Shown: positions 27,577 through 36,214, numbered from the stretch's first letter. The stretch is 64,000 bases of DNA from Flavobacterium cerinum (GCF_024496085.1 NZ_CP101751.1:2356001-2420000), one strand, 5' to 3'. Translations and numbers: made by a program. The notes: generated by a model from the letters alone, not told the origin.

Positions 27577-28503
27577 TTATTGTTCTAATAGTGCAATATC
27601 CTTGATATGAAAAAGGCTTTCGTATTTAGTAGCCTCGTGACCCCATTCGTTAGGTTTCGAAAAGGTAAAAGAAATAGAGTTAACAGTAATCGCTTTCCAA
27701 TTGTTCGGATTATCGAAATCAAGATCTCTGTGCCCGTTAATGTGATTGATCGTGAATACACCTACTCTCGCTTGTCCGAAAAGGTCATCAGTCATACGTA
27801 CCACTTTTTTGTGCATTTGACCTAAGCTATATAAAGCAAATACTTCCATACCTTCCAGAGCAAACTCTACTTCGTGGTCATCAGAAAGGATCAGTTTTCG
27901 TTGTTCCGGTGTAAAGGAGATTTCTTCATCTTCGCCTTCTAATGCTATGGTTTCATTATAAATACTCGATTCATTTTCCTCTTCGTATTCCGGTTCCGGT
28001 TTACGTTCGTTATGATAAACCTCTATTTCCTGGGTAAGGGTAGGGTCGAACAAGTCAAGTGTTTCTTTTACATCCACTTCTCCCTCAAGGAAAAAGGTAA
28101 TACCGTTTGCTTTTGCACTGGCCGGTGTTTCACCGCCCCATGCTGCCAACGCGGCAGGAACGTCCATATCCATGATAAAGAAGCCGAAAGACATCTCGCT
28201 GTTACCTTCCAACGCGCATGGAAATTCCTTTACGAACTCACCGTTGCGCTCCGTACGGGCACATTTATCAACGTTACTGATGTCGGTTCCCAATACGATT
28301 TTTTCTTCCACATTGTTTACCGTACGCTTGGCATAAAAAGTACCTTTTGTACCTATAATGGTCACGGCATCCTTACCGGCCTTTACATTTATAGTTGCCT
28401 TGATCATCGGATCGAAGTAAGGCCATGGATTCTCGATCCATGTATATTCCAGTTTCACGCCGGTGACACCCACCATGCTTTTAATTTTGTCAAAAAATCC
28501 CAT
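27577..28503 (-). CDS. Spo0M-like (arrestin-fold) protein, 308 residues
   Basis: The N-terminus (FFDKIKSMVGVTGVKLEY, about residues 2-20) and the following beta-sandwich to about residue 165 match the pattern of Spo0M/SpoOM-family proteins, which adopt an arrestin-like fold (ATINVKAGKDAVTI corresponds to the typical G-x-V-x-I-x-GG strand). Residues about 165-205 form an acidic linker (PEPEYEEENESS). The C-terminal domain (about 205-308) is unassigned. In other bacteria Spo0M is a cytoskeleton-linked stress or sporulation modulator; here the role is unknown. It starts 2 bp after the stop of the small secreted-protein gene at 28506, so the two are co-expressed. Confidence 0.6.
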   Translation of the reverse strand: MGFFDKIKSMVGVTGVKLEYTWIENPWPYFDPMIKATINVKAGKDAVTIIGTKGTFYAKRTVNNVEEKIVLGTDISNVDKCARTERNGEFVKEFPCALEGNSEMSFGFFIMDMDVPAALAAWGGETPASAKANGITFFLEGEVDVKETLDLFDPTLTQEIEVYHNERKPEPEYEEENESSIYNETIALEGEDEEISFTPEQRKLILSDDHEVEFALEGMEVFALYSLGQMHKKVVRMTDDLFGQARVGVFTINHINGHRDLDFDNPNNWKAITVNSISFTFSKPNEWGHEATKYESLFHIKDIALLEQ

Positions 28504-28505
28504 AA

Positions 28506-28823
28506 TTATTTACAAAGTTTAATTTCTTTTCCGCTATCTGAATCTTCAAATTTCTTGAATAATTTGCCGTCTACATACACTTCATATCCGGCTTTTACAG
28601 GTACTTTTATTTTTTCACCTGTTTTGTATTTTGATGTTGAGGAAGAACCGTCTGCACGTACACGTACCTCGATTTCTTTTGTACAGTTATTCACCAGGTA
28701 CACGTCGAAGTAACCGCCAACCGTTTCTTTAACGACCTTAATTTCTGCGGTCGAAGCAGTTATTGCCTGTGATGCCAAAATGGTCAGCAGTACTAAGGCT
28801 GAAATTTTTTTAAATGTGTTCAT
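28506..28823 (-). CDS. Small secreted protein, 105 residues
   Basis: Signal peptide residues 1-23 (LVLLTILASQAITAS). The mature part is a small beta-rich domain with two cysteines (NNCTKEIEVRV and the C-terminal KLCK) that may form a disulphide. Family not recognised. It is the first gene of a two-gene operon with the Spo0M-like gene, 2 bp apart. A TACTTTAG box (minus strand, 28878-28871), close to the -7 consensus, lies 48 bp upstream of the start. Confidence 0.6.
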   Translation of the reverse strand: MNTFKKISALVLLTILASQAITASTAEIKVVKETVGGYFDVYLVNNCTKEIEVRVRADGSSSTSKYKTGEKIKVPVKAGYEVYVDGKLFKKFEDSDSGKEIKLCK

Positions 28824-29129
28824 ACTTCTTTTTTTAAGGTTATAAACGGTGCTTTTTTAAAGCAAACAAGCTAAAGTAGGAATAAATAGGATTACTACAA
28901 CACCGTGTGAAAAACTTGTTAATTGTTTTTTAATTTATTAAAGAACTATTGTTATGTTTGAAAAAAAAGTACTTTTTTAAAGAATATCTGTTATTATCAA
29001 CTCATATCGGTTCGTTTGATATCCCGTTATAGACCGCAAATTACCAATTTACAGGTTGTCTGTATTGGCAAATGATTATTTGTTGTTACTGACTGAAAAT
29101 TCGTGGTTGATTGTATGAAAATCGTTATG
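28824..29129. other. 306-bp intergenic region between minus-strand operons
   Basis: No gene seen. It includes the probable promoter of the 28823 gene (-7-like box at 28871-28878). No convincing terminator for the kinase operon ending at 29130 was found; a 7-bp TGACTGA/TCAGTCA inverted repeat at 29090-29136 has a 33-nt loop and overlaps the stop. Confidence 0.4.
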
Positions 29130-30902
29130 TCAGTCATCCGATATATAGTCTATCTCCAACTGTGTCATGACACCGGCCGTACCATCTTCGAGACTAACAT
29201 TTTCAACCGTTACAGGAGTTGAAAGTCTTTCAGCCGTTATACTTATATCTTTTGAATCCAGAATACGCTGTAGTTCACCCGGTTTTAAAGATCCGCCGGA
29301 GTCACTTACCTGAATTAACAGCTTGTTGTTTTTCAGAAGTAATTGTACCGCAACCGAATGCTGTCCGCTACCGGCTAATACTCTTTTTACAGCATTGGCT
29401 AGCAAGGGTTGTGTGAGCATAGGAGGGATGTAGATCGTTTCGGTATCCATACCATCGTCGTCAACCGTAAAGCTAAAACCGCCGGTATGGAGTAGTTGCT
29501 GAACAGTAAGATAGTTGGTTATGATAGCGATTTCTTCATCCACCGAAATTGAGTCACCGGTACTGCTTTCCAATATCTGACGGGTTAGACGAGTAAATTT
29601 AGAAAGATAAGTGGCCGCAATATCCGGTTTGTCTTCTCTGATAAGATTTTGTATGCTTTCAATGGATGACGTTATAAAATGTGGACTCATTTGCGTGAGT
29701 AGCAATTGTTGGCGTAGTGTGGCGCTCTTTTTGGACAGTAATAGATTTTTCTTTTTGTTGAATCTGTACAGCGCCAGTGTAACGGTAACCAGAAAAAGGG
29801 TTATCGCTACAGAAACGCCTATTTTTACGTTATTACGGAAGCTTACCTGCTCCTGTTTTAGTCGTTGTAATTCGCGTTGCTGTTTCAGGAGTTTATTTTG
29901 AGTTTCAACTCTTCCGGTCTTAAAGTTAAAAGCCATCTTAGCAGTTGTGCTTTTTTTCTGCGTAGTAGCATACAGTTCTTCGAGCGATTCGTGTTTTTTA
30001 AGGTAACGATAGGCGGTTTTAAAATCCTTAACGGCAAAATACACTTCACTAAGACAAAATGCGGCAACCGACTGTTCATCGGTGTTATTGGTGACAGCGG
30101 CATTTTCGTAGACTAGCTTTAATTGCTGTTCCGCTTCTTTGTACTTTCCGTTAGCAGTGCATATTTTGCCGTATTGTATGCGATTATAATTCACCTCTTT
30201 TTTGTCATATTTTAATGCAGCCTCCAAAGCCATTTTAAAATAACGCTCAGCAATTGCGGCGTCATAGACTTCCATATAAGGCTCAATATAACATTGTCCC
30301 AGCGAATTGTAAATGTTATCCAGGTTGTACAGTTCCGGTATTTTTTGCGCCAAAACCAGTGCCTCTTTAAGCATAGGTATAGCCAATGCGGTATTTATTT
30401 CCCGATATATTTCTCCTTGTCGCCAAAGTGCTAACTCCAGTAATGTATCGTTTTTTACAGGGCGTAAAGCCTTAACCGCACTGTCGGCATAGGTCATAGC
30501 GTTGATCAATATCCCATGTTGTCGCCAACATGTTTCAAGGTTGATCAGACACCTCGCAATGGTTTCTTTATCGTCATATTTTTGTAGCACTTCAATACAT
30601 TCTTCACCAAGTTGTATTGCCGTTTCATAATTGGCAGTTTCGGTATATAAGGAAGAAAGGTTGTACAGGCTCTGACCTAGTTTTTTGTTGTATTTATGTT
30701 TACGGGAAAGTGCTATGGCTTGCTGAAAAAGAGGTTCTGCTTTTTCAACGTTTCCCTGTTTATTGTAGGTTAGTCCCATACGATTCAGAGCGTCGATTTC
30801 TGCTTCATACGAAGTTTTCCGGTCATTCTGTTGTGCCGTTATTGCCTGTGAGAAAATCAGCAGGAAAAAGGAGAGAAAGCATAAGGCACGGAACTGCTTC
30901 AT
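29130..30902 (-). CDS. Degenerate TPR-LytS-type kinase (probable pseudokinase)
   Basis: 590 residues. Signal peptide 1-23, TPR repeats about 40-310, coiled coil about 315-355, membrane helix about 358-377 and a LytS-like kinase domain. His408 is kept (MSPHFITSS). The ATP-binding motifs are changed: the N-box reads LLANAVKRV (the usual Glu is Ala and KHG is KRV), and the G1 box reads DSGGS instead of DNGKG. It overlaps the end of the intact kinase gene 30899-32674 by 4 bp and shares its architecture, so it is a diverged duplicate. It may be a phospho-acceptor, dimer partner or regulator without kinase activity; that is inference. Confidence 0.8.
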   Translation of the reverse strand: MKQFRALCFLSFFLLIFSQAITAQQNDRKTSYEAEIDALNRMGLTYNKQGNVEKAEPLFQQAIALSRKHKYNKKLGQSLYNLSSLYTETANYETAIQLGEECIEVLQKYDDKETIARCLINLETCWRQHGILINAMTYADSAVKALRPVKNDTLLELALWRQGEIYREINTALAIPMLKEALVLAQKIPELYNLDNIYNSLGQCYIEPYMEVYDAAIAERYFKMALEAALKYDKKEVNYNRIQYGKICTANGKYKEAEQQLKLVYENAAVTNNTDEQSVAAFCLSEVYFAVKDFKTAYRYLKKHESLEELYATTQKKSTTAKMAFNFKTGRVETQNKLLKQQRELQRLKQEQVSFRNNVKIGVSVAITLFLVTVTLALYRFNKKKNLLLSKKSATLRQQLLLTQMSPHFITSSIESIQNLIREDKPDIAATYLSKFTRLTRQILESSTGDSISVDEEIAIITNYLTVQQLLHTGGFSFTVDDDGMDTETIYIPPMLTQPLLANAVKRVLAGSGQHSVAVQLLLKNNKLLIQVSDSGGSLKPGELQRILDSKDISITAERLSTPVTVENVSLEDGTAGVMTQLEIDYISDD

Positions 30903-32674
30903 GCAAGATTGTTTTTTATTTTATAGGGAATAGCAAAACGGCTTACAGTACCTTTTACAATACCTTCTTCAACTATATTGGCTACTTCAATAGTATCTTG
31001 CGTAGCATTTAGTCTTTCGGATGTGATTTTCGTCGCCATCGATCGGTGACCTTCTCTTGTTTTGCCGGTTAGTCCTTTTCCGTTATCGATTACCTCAAAA
31101 TACAGTTTGTTGCGTTTTTTGTAGAACCGTACTTGTATCCGGCCATCTGATTTTTTTCCGGCGATTCCATGCTTTACAGCGTTCTCTATAAACGGTTGGG
31201 TAAGCATCGGCGGAATAAAAGTACTTTCGGTGTCAATTCCATCTTCTGCAATGACTTCGTAATCGAAATTGTTATAAAGCAGTTGTTGGATAACCAGATA
31301 GTTGACCGTCATGTTGATTTCTTCCCTGAGACTAATGTATTGTAATGAAGAGTTCTCCAGAATCTGAAGGGTAAGCTGTGAGAATTTCGAAAGGTAATCT
31401 ACGGCTTCGTCATTCCGATCTTCATAAATAAGATTTTGTATCGTATCTACCGAGTTAAAAATAAAATGCGGATTCATTTGAGTAAGCAGTAATTGCTGCT
31501 TCAATTCGTTATTTCTGCTAGCCGCGATGGCTCTTTTCTGTCTGAAGTAAAAATATAAAAAAATCAAAAGAGTGGCTAATACAACAATGGTAAATATAAA
31601 ACCAAGCAGGAATACATTTTTCCGTGCGTTTGCCTGTTGTGCTTCAATTTTTTGCGTTTCGACGGTTGTCTGGAGGAGACTGTTTTGCAATGCCAGCTGT
31701 TCGGTATCAAATTTTACAGAACGGGCCTCTGTATCGGTAAGCATTGCCTCGTCCATTAGCTTCCTTTTGGCTTGCACGGATTCCATACCATAATTATAGG
31801 CCAGTTCGTAGTTACCCAGTCCTTCATATAATCCGGCAAGCAGTCGGTTAGCCAGAACATAGTCTTCGTTTTCTTCGGTCAATGGTTTTAAAGCAATACA
31901 TTGCTCCAAAAAAGACTTCGCTTTTGTGATATCATTAAGGGAAAGGGAAAGTTCCCCCTGATGTTTTAAAATCCGCATCCGAATGTCAACATACCGATTT
32001 GTTTTTTCATCGCTCAGTGCCTCGCGGTAATACAAATCTGCTTTTCGGGTATCACCAAGCATAGCATAGCAAAAGCCCAGTTTATCCTTTATATAAGCTT
32101 TTGAGTTATAAAAGCCGGTACCGTGCGTAACGGAAAGCGCTTCGGATAGTAGTTTTAAAGCTGTGGTATACTTCTTTTGATAGATAAGAAAATCGGCATA
32201 AAGTATTTTGGCTGTGACAATGTTTTCTTTTTGACGGGCATTTCTTTTGAGAATATTCAATGCTTTATAATGATATTCACCAGCTTTAGCGTCCTCTTTT
32301 TTAAAGGCGAAGATCTGTCCCATTACGCTGTAACAATAGGCAAGGCCAATAGAATCGTTTGACTGGGACATTCCTTCAAAAGCTCTGGTAATATGATAAA
32401 AAGCTTCGTCATATTGTCCGGATCTTACATAAGCCTGAGCAGTACGGTATGCCGATCTGTCCCGAAGAGGTCTGTCAGCTGCCATAAAGGCGACGTCCAC
32501 ATCAAGCTGAGCAACAGCTGCTTTGTAGTTCTGTCCGGTTCGGTTATAGATATCAGCTACATATTGTAATGAATCAATGCGTTTATAATCCTGCGCATAA
32601 ATCAAGCTGCCCGCATCGAAAAAGATGCAGTAAAACAGGCATAACAGCCACTTGATTTTAAAACGCTTTATCAT
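30899..32674 (-). CDS. TPR-containing LytS-type sensor histidine kinase
   Basis: 591 residues with the same order as the 20783-22930 kinase: signal peptide 1-27, TPR repeats about 40-310, a coiled coil, one membrane helix about 350-373 (VFLLGFIFTIVVLATLLIFLYFYF), and an intact kinase domain with His403 in MNPHFIFNS, IENAVKHG near 498 and DNGKGL near 531. No response-regulator gene is next to it; the nearest LytTR regulator is at 20020-20775. It is the third gene of the minus-strand operon WGR - ankyrin - kinase - degenerate kinase, 23 bp after the ankyrin gene. It probably reports an envelope signal to a distant LytTR regulator. Confidence 0.85.
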   Translation of the reverse strand: MIKRFKIKWLLCLFYCIFFDAGSLIYAQDYKRIDSLQYVADIYNRTGQNYKAAVAQLDVDVAFMAADRPLRDRSAYRTAQAYVRSGQYDEAFYHITRAFEGMSQSNDSIGLAYCYSVMGQIFAFKKEDAKAGEYHYKALNILKRNARQKENIVTAKILYADFLIYQKKYTTALKLLSEALSVTHGTGFYNSKAYIKDKLGFCYAMLGDTRKADLYYREALSDEKTNRYVDIRMRILKHQGELSLSLNDITKAKSFLEQCIALKPLTEENEDYVLANRLLAGLYEGLGNYELAYNYGMESVQAKRKLMDEAMLTDTEARSVKFDTEQLALQNSLLQTTVETQKIEAQQANARKNVFLLGFIFTIVVLATLLIFLYFYFRQKRAIAASRNNELKQQLLLTQMNPHFIFNSVDTIQNLIYEDRNDEAVDYLSKFSQLTLQILENSSLQYISLREEINMTVNYLVIQQLLYNNFDYEVIAEDGIDTESTFIPPMLTQPFIENAVKHGIAGKKSDGRIQVRFYKKRNKLYFEVIDNGKGLTGKTREGHRSMATKITSERLNATQDTIEVANIVEEGIVKGTVSRFAIPYKIKNNLA

Positions 32675-32697
32675 GTCCGACTACGATTACTGGCATT

Positions 32698-33372
32698 TTA
32701 CGGTTCCAATGCATAACCTCTATCCTGAAGCTCTTCGATTTCATCGTCGGTCATTGTAGCCCCTTTCTCTTTAAGTTGAGCAAAGAAATCTTTACTGTTG
32801 TAATAGGCCATTCCCAGTATGCTTCTTTCATTGATGCCCATAAAATTGTCACTTTCAACAACAAGATTCAGGTCCGATCCGGTATCAATAAGCTTTTGGA
32901 TAATTGCAGGTGATACACCATGTTTGTTGATCACATAGGCAAGCGCACTCCATCCCTCACTGTCTGTTTTATTTGCATCGGCACCGCCATCAAGCAGCGA
33001 TTCAACGATTCGGGCATAAATATCGGTAGCATTATGGCAGGCTTCCGCGATCATAGTCAGAGGAGTCTTACCGTCTGTAGTTTCATTCAGGTCAATGAAT
33101 TTGTTCTGCGCAAAAATAGCAACGATTTTGTCATACCCTTTTTCAGGAAACCAGGAATCATTAAAATTAAGTGCCAGATAAATAGAAGGCGCATTATCTT
33201 TAGTAACGGCATTCATTAAATCCAGTATTTCATTAAAATCCCGATTGTCTATCGCCTCTACTAATTGATCCTGCATTTGCTCACGCGATATAGGAGTAGA
33301 AGAGGCGGCGGAAGTACTTTTTTTGTTAGTCTCGTCAGTTTGTTTTTTTTTGAAGAAATTAAATAAACTCAT
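32698..33372 (-). CDS. Ankyrin-repeat protein, 224 residues
   Basis: A soluble protein. A Lys/Ser-rich linker (about residues 8-30) is followed by ankyrin repeats to about 205: DGKTPLTMIAEACHNA, LLDGGADANKTDSEGWSALAYV and KLIDTGSDLNLVVE are the clearest. The C-terminus ends in a short acidic tail. It is encoded 16 bp after the WGR-domain gene and 23 bp before the kinase gene, so all are made together. The cytoplasmic ankyrin repeats suggest that it binds a protein partner, perhaps the WGR protein or the kinase; this is inferred from the operon only. Confidence 0.8.
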   Translation of the reverse strand: MSLFNFFKKKQTDETNKKSTSAASSTPISREQMQDQLVEAIDNRDFNEILDLMNAVTKDNAPSIYLALNFNDSWFPEKGYDKIVAIFAQNKFIDLNETTDGKTPLTMIAEACHNATDIYARIVESLLDGGADANKTDSEGWSALAYVINKHGVSPAIIQKLIDTGSDLNLVVESDNFMGINERSILGMAYYNSKDFFAQLKEKGATMTDDEIEELQDRGYALEP

Positions 33373-33388
33373 GATTATATAATTTGTA

Positions 33389-34207
33389 TTAGTTTGCTTT
33401 AGAATACCCTTTGCCTAGTTTTTCGTTTATTAGCTTTTCACGCTCTTTTTCGGCTTTTTGTACAGAATCAAATTCTTTTACTATTTTCTGTCCGGTTGTT
33501 CCTGTTTTTCCGTAGCTAATAGTTAACGTGTTATCATTTTGTATCACCTGCCAGAATTTATCGCTTTTGGCATCTTTATACTGCAACAGTACCGGTTCGC
33601 CTTCTGTTACTTTTATTTCTGGTTTGTAATAGGAGGAAAGGTTCCAGGCAGCCGTCTCATAACGCATTTTTTCCCGAAGGTGGTACAGGTATTCCGCATC
33701 GGCAACTTCAAATTCCAGTGTGTACAGGTCTTTTTCAAGTTTTTTCTTTACTGGTTTTGATAGAATTACCTTGTTTGCAGCTTCGATTACTTTTAACGGT
33801 TCGTTATCGAATTGTACATAATATTGACCATTCGACATTCCGCTGGCTGACACTTTCTTACCATATTGAAGGGAAAGTTCTTCGTTGTGTTTTTGCCAAT
33901 AGTCACGGTCCTCTCTTTTTTTACCTTCTTCAGGTGTAATATTAAGTTGTAAACCGTCGTTATACTGATGCATTAAATCGTATTCTTCTTTTCGCGGATG
34001 TTCAGTAACGAGTTTTTTCCATTCTGCCTCCGAAATGGGAAGTTTTTTGAAATAAGGTCTTTCCGAGTGACCTGCTTCTAATAGTAATTGTAAAGCAAAG
34101 TCTTTAGAACCGAAATTGCTCCCTGCGTCGGGATGGTCTACGCGAACTTCTGCTATTACTTTGGTTGCTTCAATGCTTTTTACCGTGATGGTGTATAGTG
34201 TTGCCAT
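33389..34207 (-). CDS. WGR-domain protein, 272 residues
   Basis: The C-terminal 75 residues (about 195-272) form a WGR domain: DKFWQVIQNDNTLTISYGKTG, then the conserved FDSVQKAEKEREKLINEKLGKGY end. WGR domains occur in PARPs and in many bacterial proteins and bind nucleic acid or protein partners. The first 190 residues are unassigned and repeat the theme DALQ/NEEL with Tyr-rich helices (LQYGKKVSASGMSNGQYYVQF). First gene of the four-gene operon. Candidate LytTR repeats lie at 34269-34295, and a TATCTTAG -7-like box at 34226-34233 is 19 bp upstream of its start. Confidence 0.8.
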   Translation of the reverse strand: MATLYTITVKSIEATKVIAEVRVDHPDAGSNFGSKDFALQLLLEAGHSERPYFKKLPISEAEWKKLVTEHPRKEEYDLMHQYNDGLQLNITPEEGKKREDRDYWQKHNEELSLQYGKKVSASGMSNGQYYVQFDNEPLKVIEAANKVILSKPVKKKLEKDLYTLEFEVADAEYLYHLREKMRYETAAWNLSSYYKPEIKVTEGEPVLLQYKDAKSDKFWQVIQNDNTLTISYGKTGTTGQKIVKEFDSVQKAEKEREKLINEKLGKGYSKAN

Positions 34208-34225
34208 TTTAAATTGTTTATAGCG

Positions 34226-34295
34226 CTAAGATATCAGAAATGCCTTGTGCTATAAGTTGTTAATGAAGATTCGTCGGATGTAAATGTATATTCGT
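34226..34295 (-). promoter_or_regulatory. Candidate LytTR operator and -7 element of the WGR-kinase operon
   Basis: On the minus strand ACGAATATACATT begins at 34295 and ACGAATCTTCATT at 34274, exactly 21 bp apart. TATCTTAG (34233-34226) starts 41 bp after the second copy. The block CTAAAAACGAAT at the distal copy is identical to the one at 20013-20002. There is no -33 TTG. The layout matches the sites at 19942-20008 and 23196-23285. Confidence 0.5.
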
Positions 34296-34305
34296 TTTTA
34301 GCTAG

Positions 34306-34959
34306 TTACATTTTGTCCATACGACGTAAAAATGCTTCACGCAGTTCGATTTCCCGTTCTTTATAGGCATCGGCTTTCGCATCGTCCTGCGGTACACCTT
34401 CACCATAGCGATACATTAAGCTAAGGGTTTCCGTTGCCCGCACATTACCAAGTTGTGAAGCTTTATCATACCAGTCTACAGCTTTCTCCATATCCAAAGG
34501 CACATTGTTTCCGGTGGCATAAAAAGTACCCATATTGTAGCACGCTCTGTTGTTACCGGCATTAGCTGCTTTTAAGTTCCAGTCGGTAGCAATTTCCGGA
34601 TTTATTTCGGTTCCGATACCCGTCGCGTAATAAACATACAATTCAAACATCGCATCGATATTGTTTAATGCAGCCGCTTTTTGGTGGTATTCCAATGATA
34701 CGGCATAATCAGACGGCAACCAGAATTCGCCGTTGTAATACAATAACCCAAGTTCGTATAATGCAGGACTATAACCTTTTTCGCCAAGTTTTTTATAGAT
34801 GTCAACATATATACCAAGGGTTTCCTCTCCAAAGAAAGGCGCGGATTTCATCGATTCGAAATAGTATTTAGTATCCTTAAAGATCTGTTCGTTAGTGTAT
34901 TTATCAAAAGCATCATTTTTGATTATTGCTTTTAGTTCTTCGTGATCAATCTGTTTCAT
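34306..34959 (-). CDS. Sel1-like repeat protein, 217 residues
   Basis: Contains at least three Sel1-type (SLR/TPR-like) repeats from about residue 50 to 195: ALYELGLLYYNGEFWLPSD, ACYNMGTFYATGNNVPLDMEKAVDWYDKA and ATETLSLMYRYGEGVPQDDAKA are clear. No signal peptide, so it is cytoplasmic. Sel1 repeats serve as adaptor surfaces in signalling and chaperone complexes. It is 98 bp upstream of the WGR gene on the same strand, but the candidate LytTR promoter lies between them, so it is likely a separate transcript. A palindrome at 35020-35035 is upstream of its start. Confidence 0.8.
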   Translation of the reverse strand: MKQIDHEELKAIIKNDAFDKYTNEQIFKDTKYYFESMKSAPFFGEETLGIYVDIYKKLGEKGYSPALYELGLLYYNGEFWLPSDYAVSLEYHQKAAALNNIDAMFELYVYYATGIGTEINPEIATDWNLKAANAGNNRACYNMGTFYATGNNVPLDMEKAVDWYDKASQLGNVRATETLSLMYRYGEGVPQDDAKADAYKEREIELREAFLRRMDKM

Positions 34960-35019
34960 GTTTTTGATTTGGTTAAGATTTTAAACCTACAAAATTTTTT
35001 ACTGCAAATGTTTTTAAAA

Positions 35020-35035
35020 ATCACACTTATGTGAT
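35020..35035. promoter_or_regulatory. Palindromic operator candidate upstream of the Sel1 gene
   Basis: ATCACACTTATGTGAT: perfect 6-bp arms ATCACA/TGTGAT with a 4-bp spacer, 61 bp before the minus-strand start at 34959. The arms resemble half-sites of the CRP/FNR family with a shorter spacer. A third TTGTGAT half-site follows at about 35041. Confidence 0.35.
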
Positions 35036-35130
35036 AAATTTTGTGATTATACGAACCGGTTCCGTAAGCATCATTACGATCTATAATGTTAGGTAACGGA
35101 TGTGAGCTGGTAACTACATTTAATTAATAG

Positions 35131-35164
35131 AAAAGCCCGGAAAGTAATACTATTCCGGGCTTTT
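35131..35164 (-). terminator. Rho-independent terminator of the 36039-35182 gene
   Basis: AAAAGCCCGGAA (35131-35142) pairs with TTCCGGGCTTTT (35153-35164) around a 10-nt loop, with T-tracts on either strand. It lies 18 bp beyond the minus-strand stop at 35182. Confidence 0.85.
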
Positions 35165-35181
35165 TAAATTTCAGAACGTTT

Positions 35182-36039
35182 TTATTTTAACGCTTCGAAT
35201 TGCTTTTGTAATTTATTGTATTCTTTTCTGTCAGCTGGAGTAGCTACCATCGCTTCAATTTTCGGAAGCTGAATTTCAGCATCAGCTTTACGTTTGTGGT
35301 AAACTAAGAAGTCACCATAATTCCAGTTGTTAAGGAAATAAGGCTTAATAGCAATACTTTCTTTGTAATTGGCTTCAGCGTTAGTTAAATCTTTATTCAT
35401 TAGATAGCACGAACCTAATTGATCATGTAAAAATGCTTTATCGGTATCATCCCATTGTTCGTTAAGAGCATTTCGGTATACATCGATAGCATCCTGATAT
35501 TTACCTTTCATGATTAGCTTTCCGGCTTCATTAATATACGGTGTTGTTCTGCTGCTTGTTTGAGGAAATTCCGGATCACCGGCTGAAGAAGAAGAATCAA
35601 TGCTGATTTCTCCGCCAAAAACAGAATTTTTCAGGTAATTGACTAATTTTTCATCTGTGTCAGTTTCTTCAAAGAAATTCTCTAATGCCTTGTAGTTTCC
35701 TTCGTTTAATACCACGGTATTATTAACGGAATTGGTAAGCTTATCATAAAGCGGATCAATAAGTTTGCTTCCTGAAATATTCATGTCAGCGAATATTTTT
35801 CTCAATAAATCCAGTACGGCGATAAGGTGCGTTTTGTGTTCCGGTTTTACGTGATTGTCAAGCGGAATCACAAATGCTTCTCCCAAAGTTCTTAAAGCCG
35901 CATTGGTTTCGCCGGCTTCAAATTTATTTTTAGCTTCAATCAGTTTTTCCGGAGCTTTTTTCATGTTCTTTTTTGCAGCGAACATAGAATAGATAAAGAA
36001 GAGCACAACAAGGCCACCTCCAATGTAAAGATAATTCAT
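35182..36039 (-). CDS. Membrane-anchored TPR protein, 285 residues
   Basis: The N-terminus is a single membrane helix (residues 2-22, YLYIGGGLVVLFFIYSMF) followed by a basic KKNMKKAPEK patch, so the body faces the cytoplasm. A helical region (about 30-140) and a Ser-rich linker (IDSSSSAGDP near 150) lead to TPR-like repeats at about 170-250 (KLIMKGKYQDAIDVYRNALNE, LLHDQLGSCYLMNKDLTNAEANYKESIAIKP in pattern). Likely a scaffold at the inner face of the membrane. Monocistronic, with its own strong terminator downstream. Confidence 0.75.
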   Translation of the reverse strand: MNYLYIGGGLVVLFFIYSMFAAKKNMKKAPEKLIEAKNKFEAGETNAALRTLGEAFVIPLDNHVKPEHKTHLIAVLDLLRKIFADMNISGSKLIDPLYDKLTNSVNNTVVLNEGNYKALENFFEETDTDEKLVNYLKNSVFGGEISIDSSSSAGDPEFPQTSSRTTPYINEAGKLIMKGKYQDAIDVYRNALNEQWDDTDKAFLHDQLGSCYLMNKDLTNAEANYKESIAIKPYFLNNWNYGDFLVYHKRKADAEIQLPKIEAMVATPADRKEYNKLQKQFEALK

Positions 36040-36214
36040 AATTTGTAGATTTTATTGAAATGGTTGATTAGTAAAATTCACCAAATGAGAAATGATGAAC
36101 CTTACAAAAATAGATCTATTTTTTATATACGCAAATGCCTACAAAAAAAATCATAAAAATTTCACATTATATTTCATAATTTAATAATATCTTCATCTTT
36201 TAAATGATCATAAA

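Noticed and set aside
28012..28713. A 233-codon plus-strand open frame
   Set aside because: It lies antisense to the Spo0M-like gene and its upstream partner; the minus-strand frames have a signal peptide and family motifs, whereas this frame has none.
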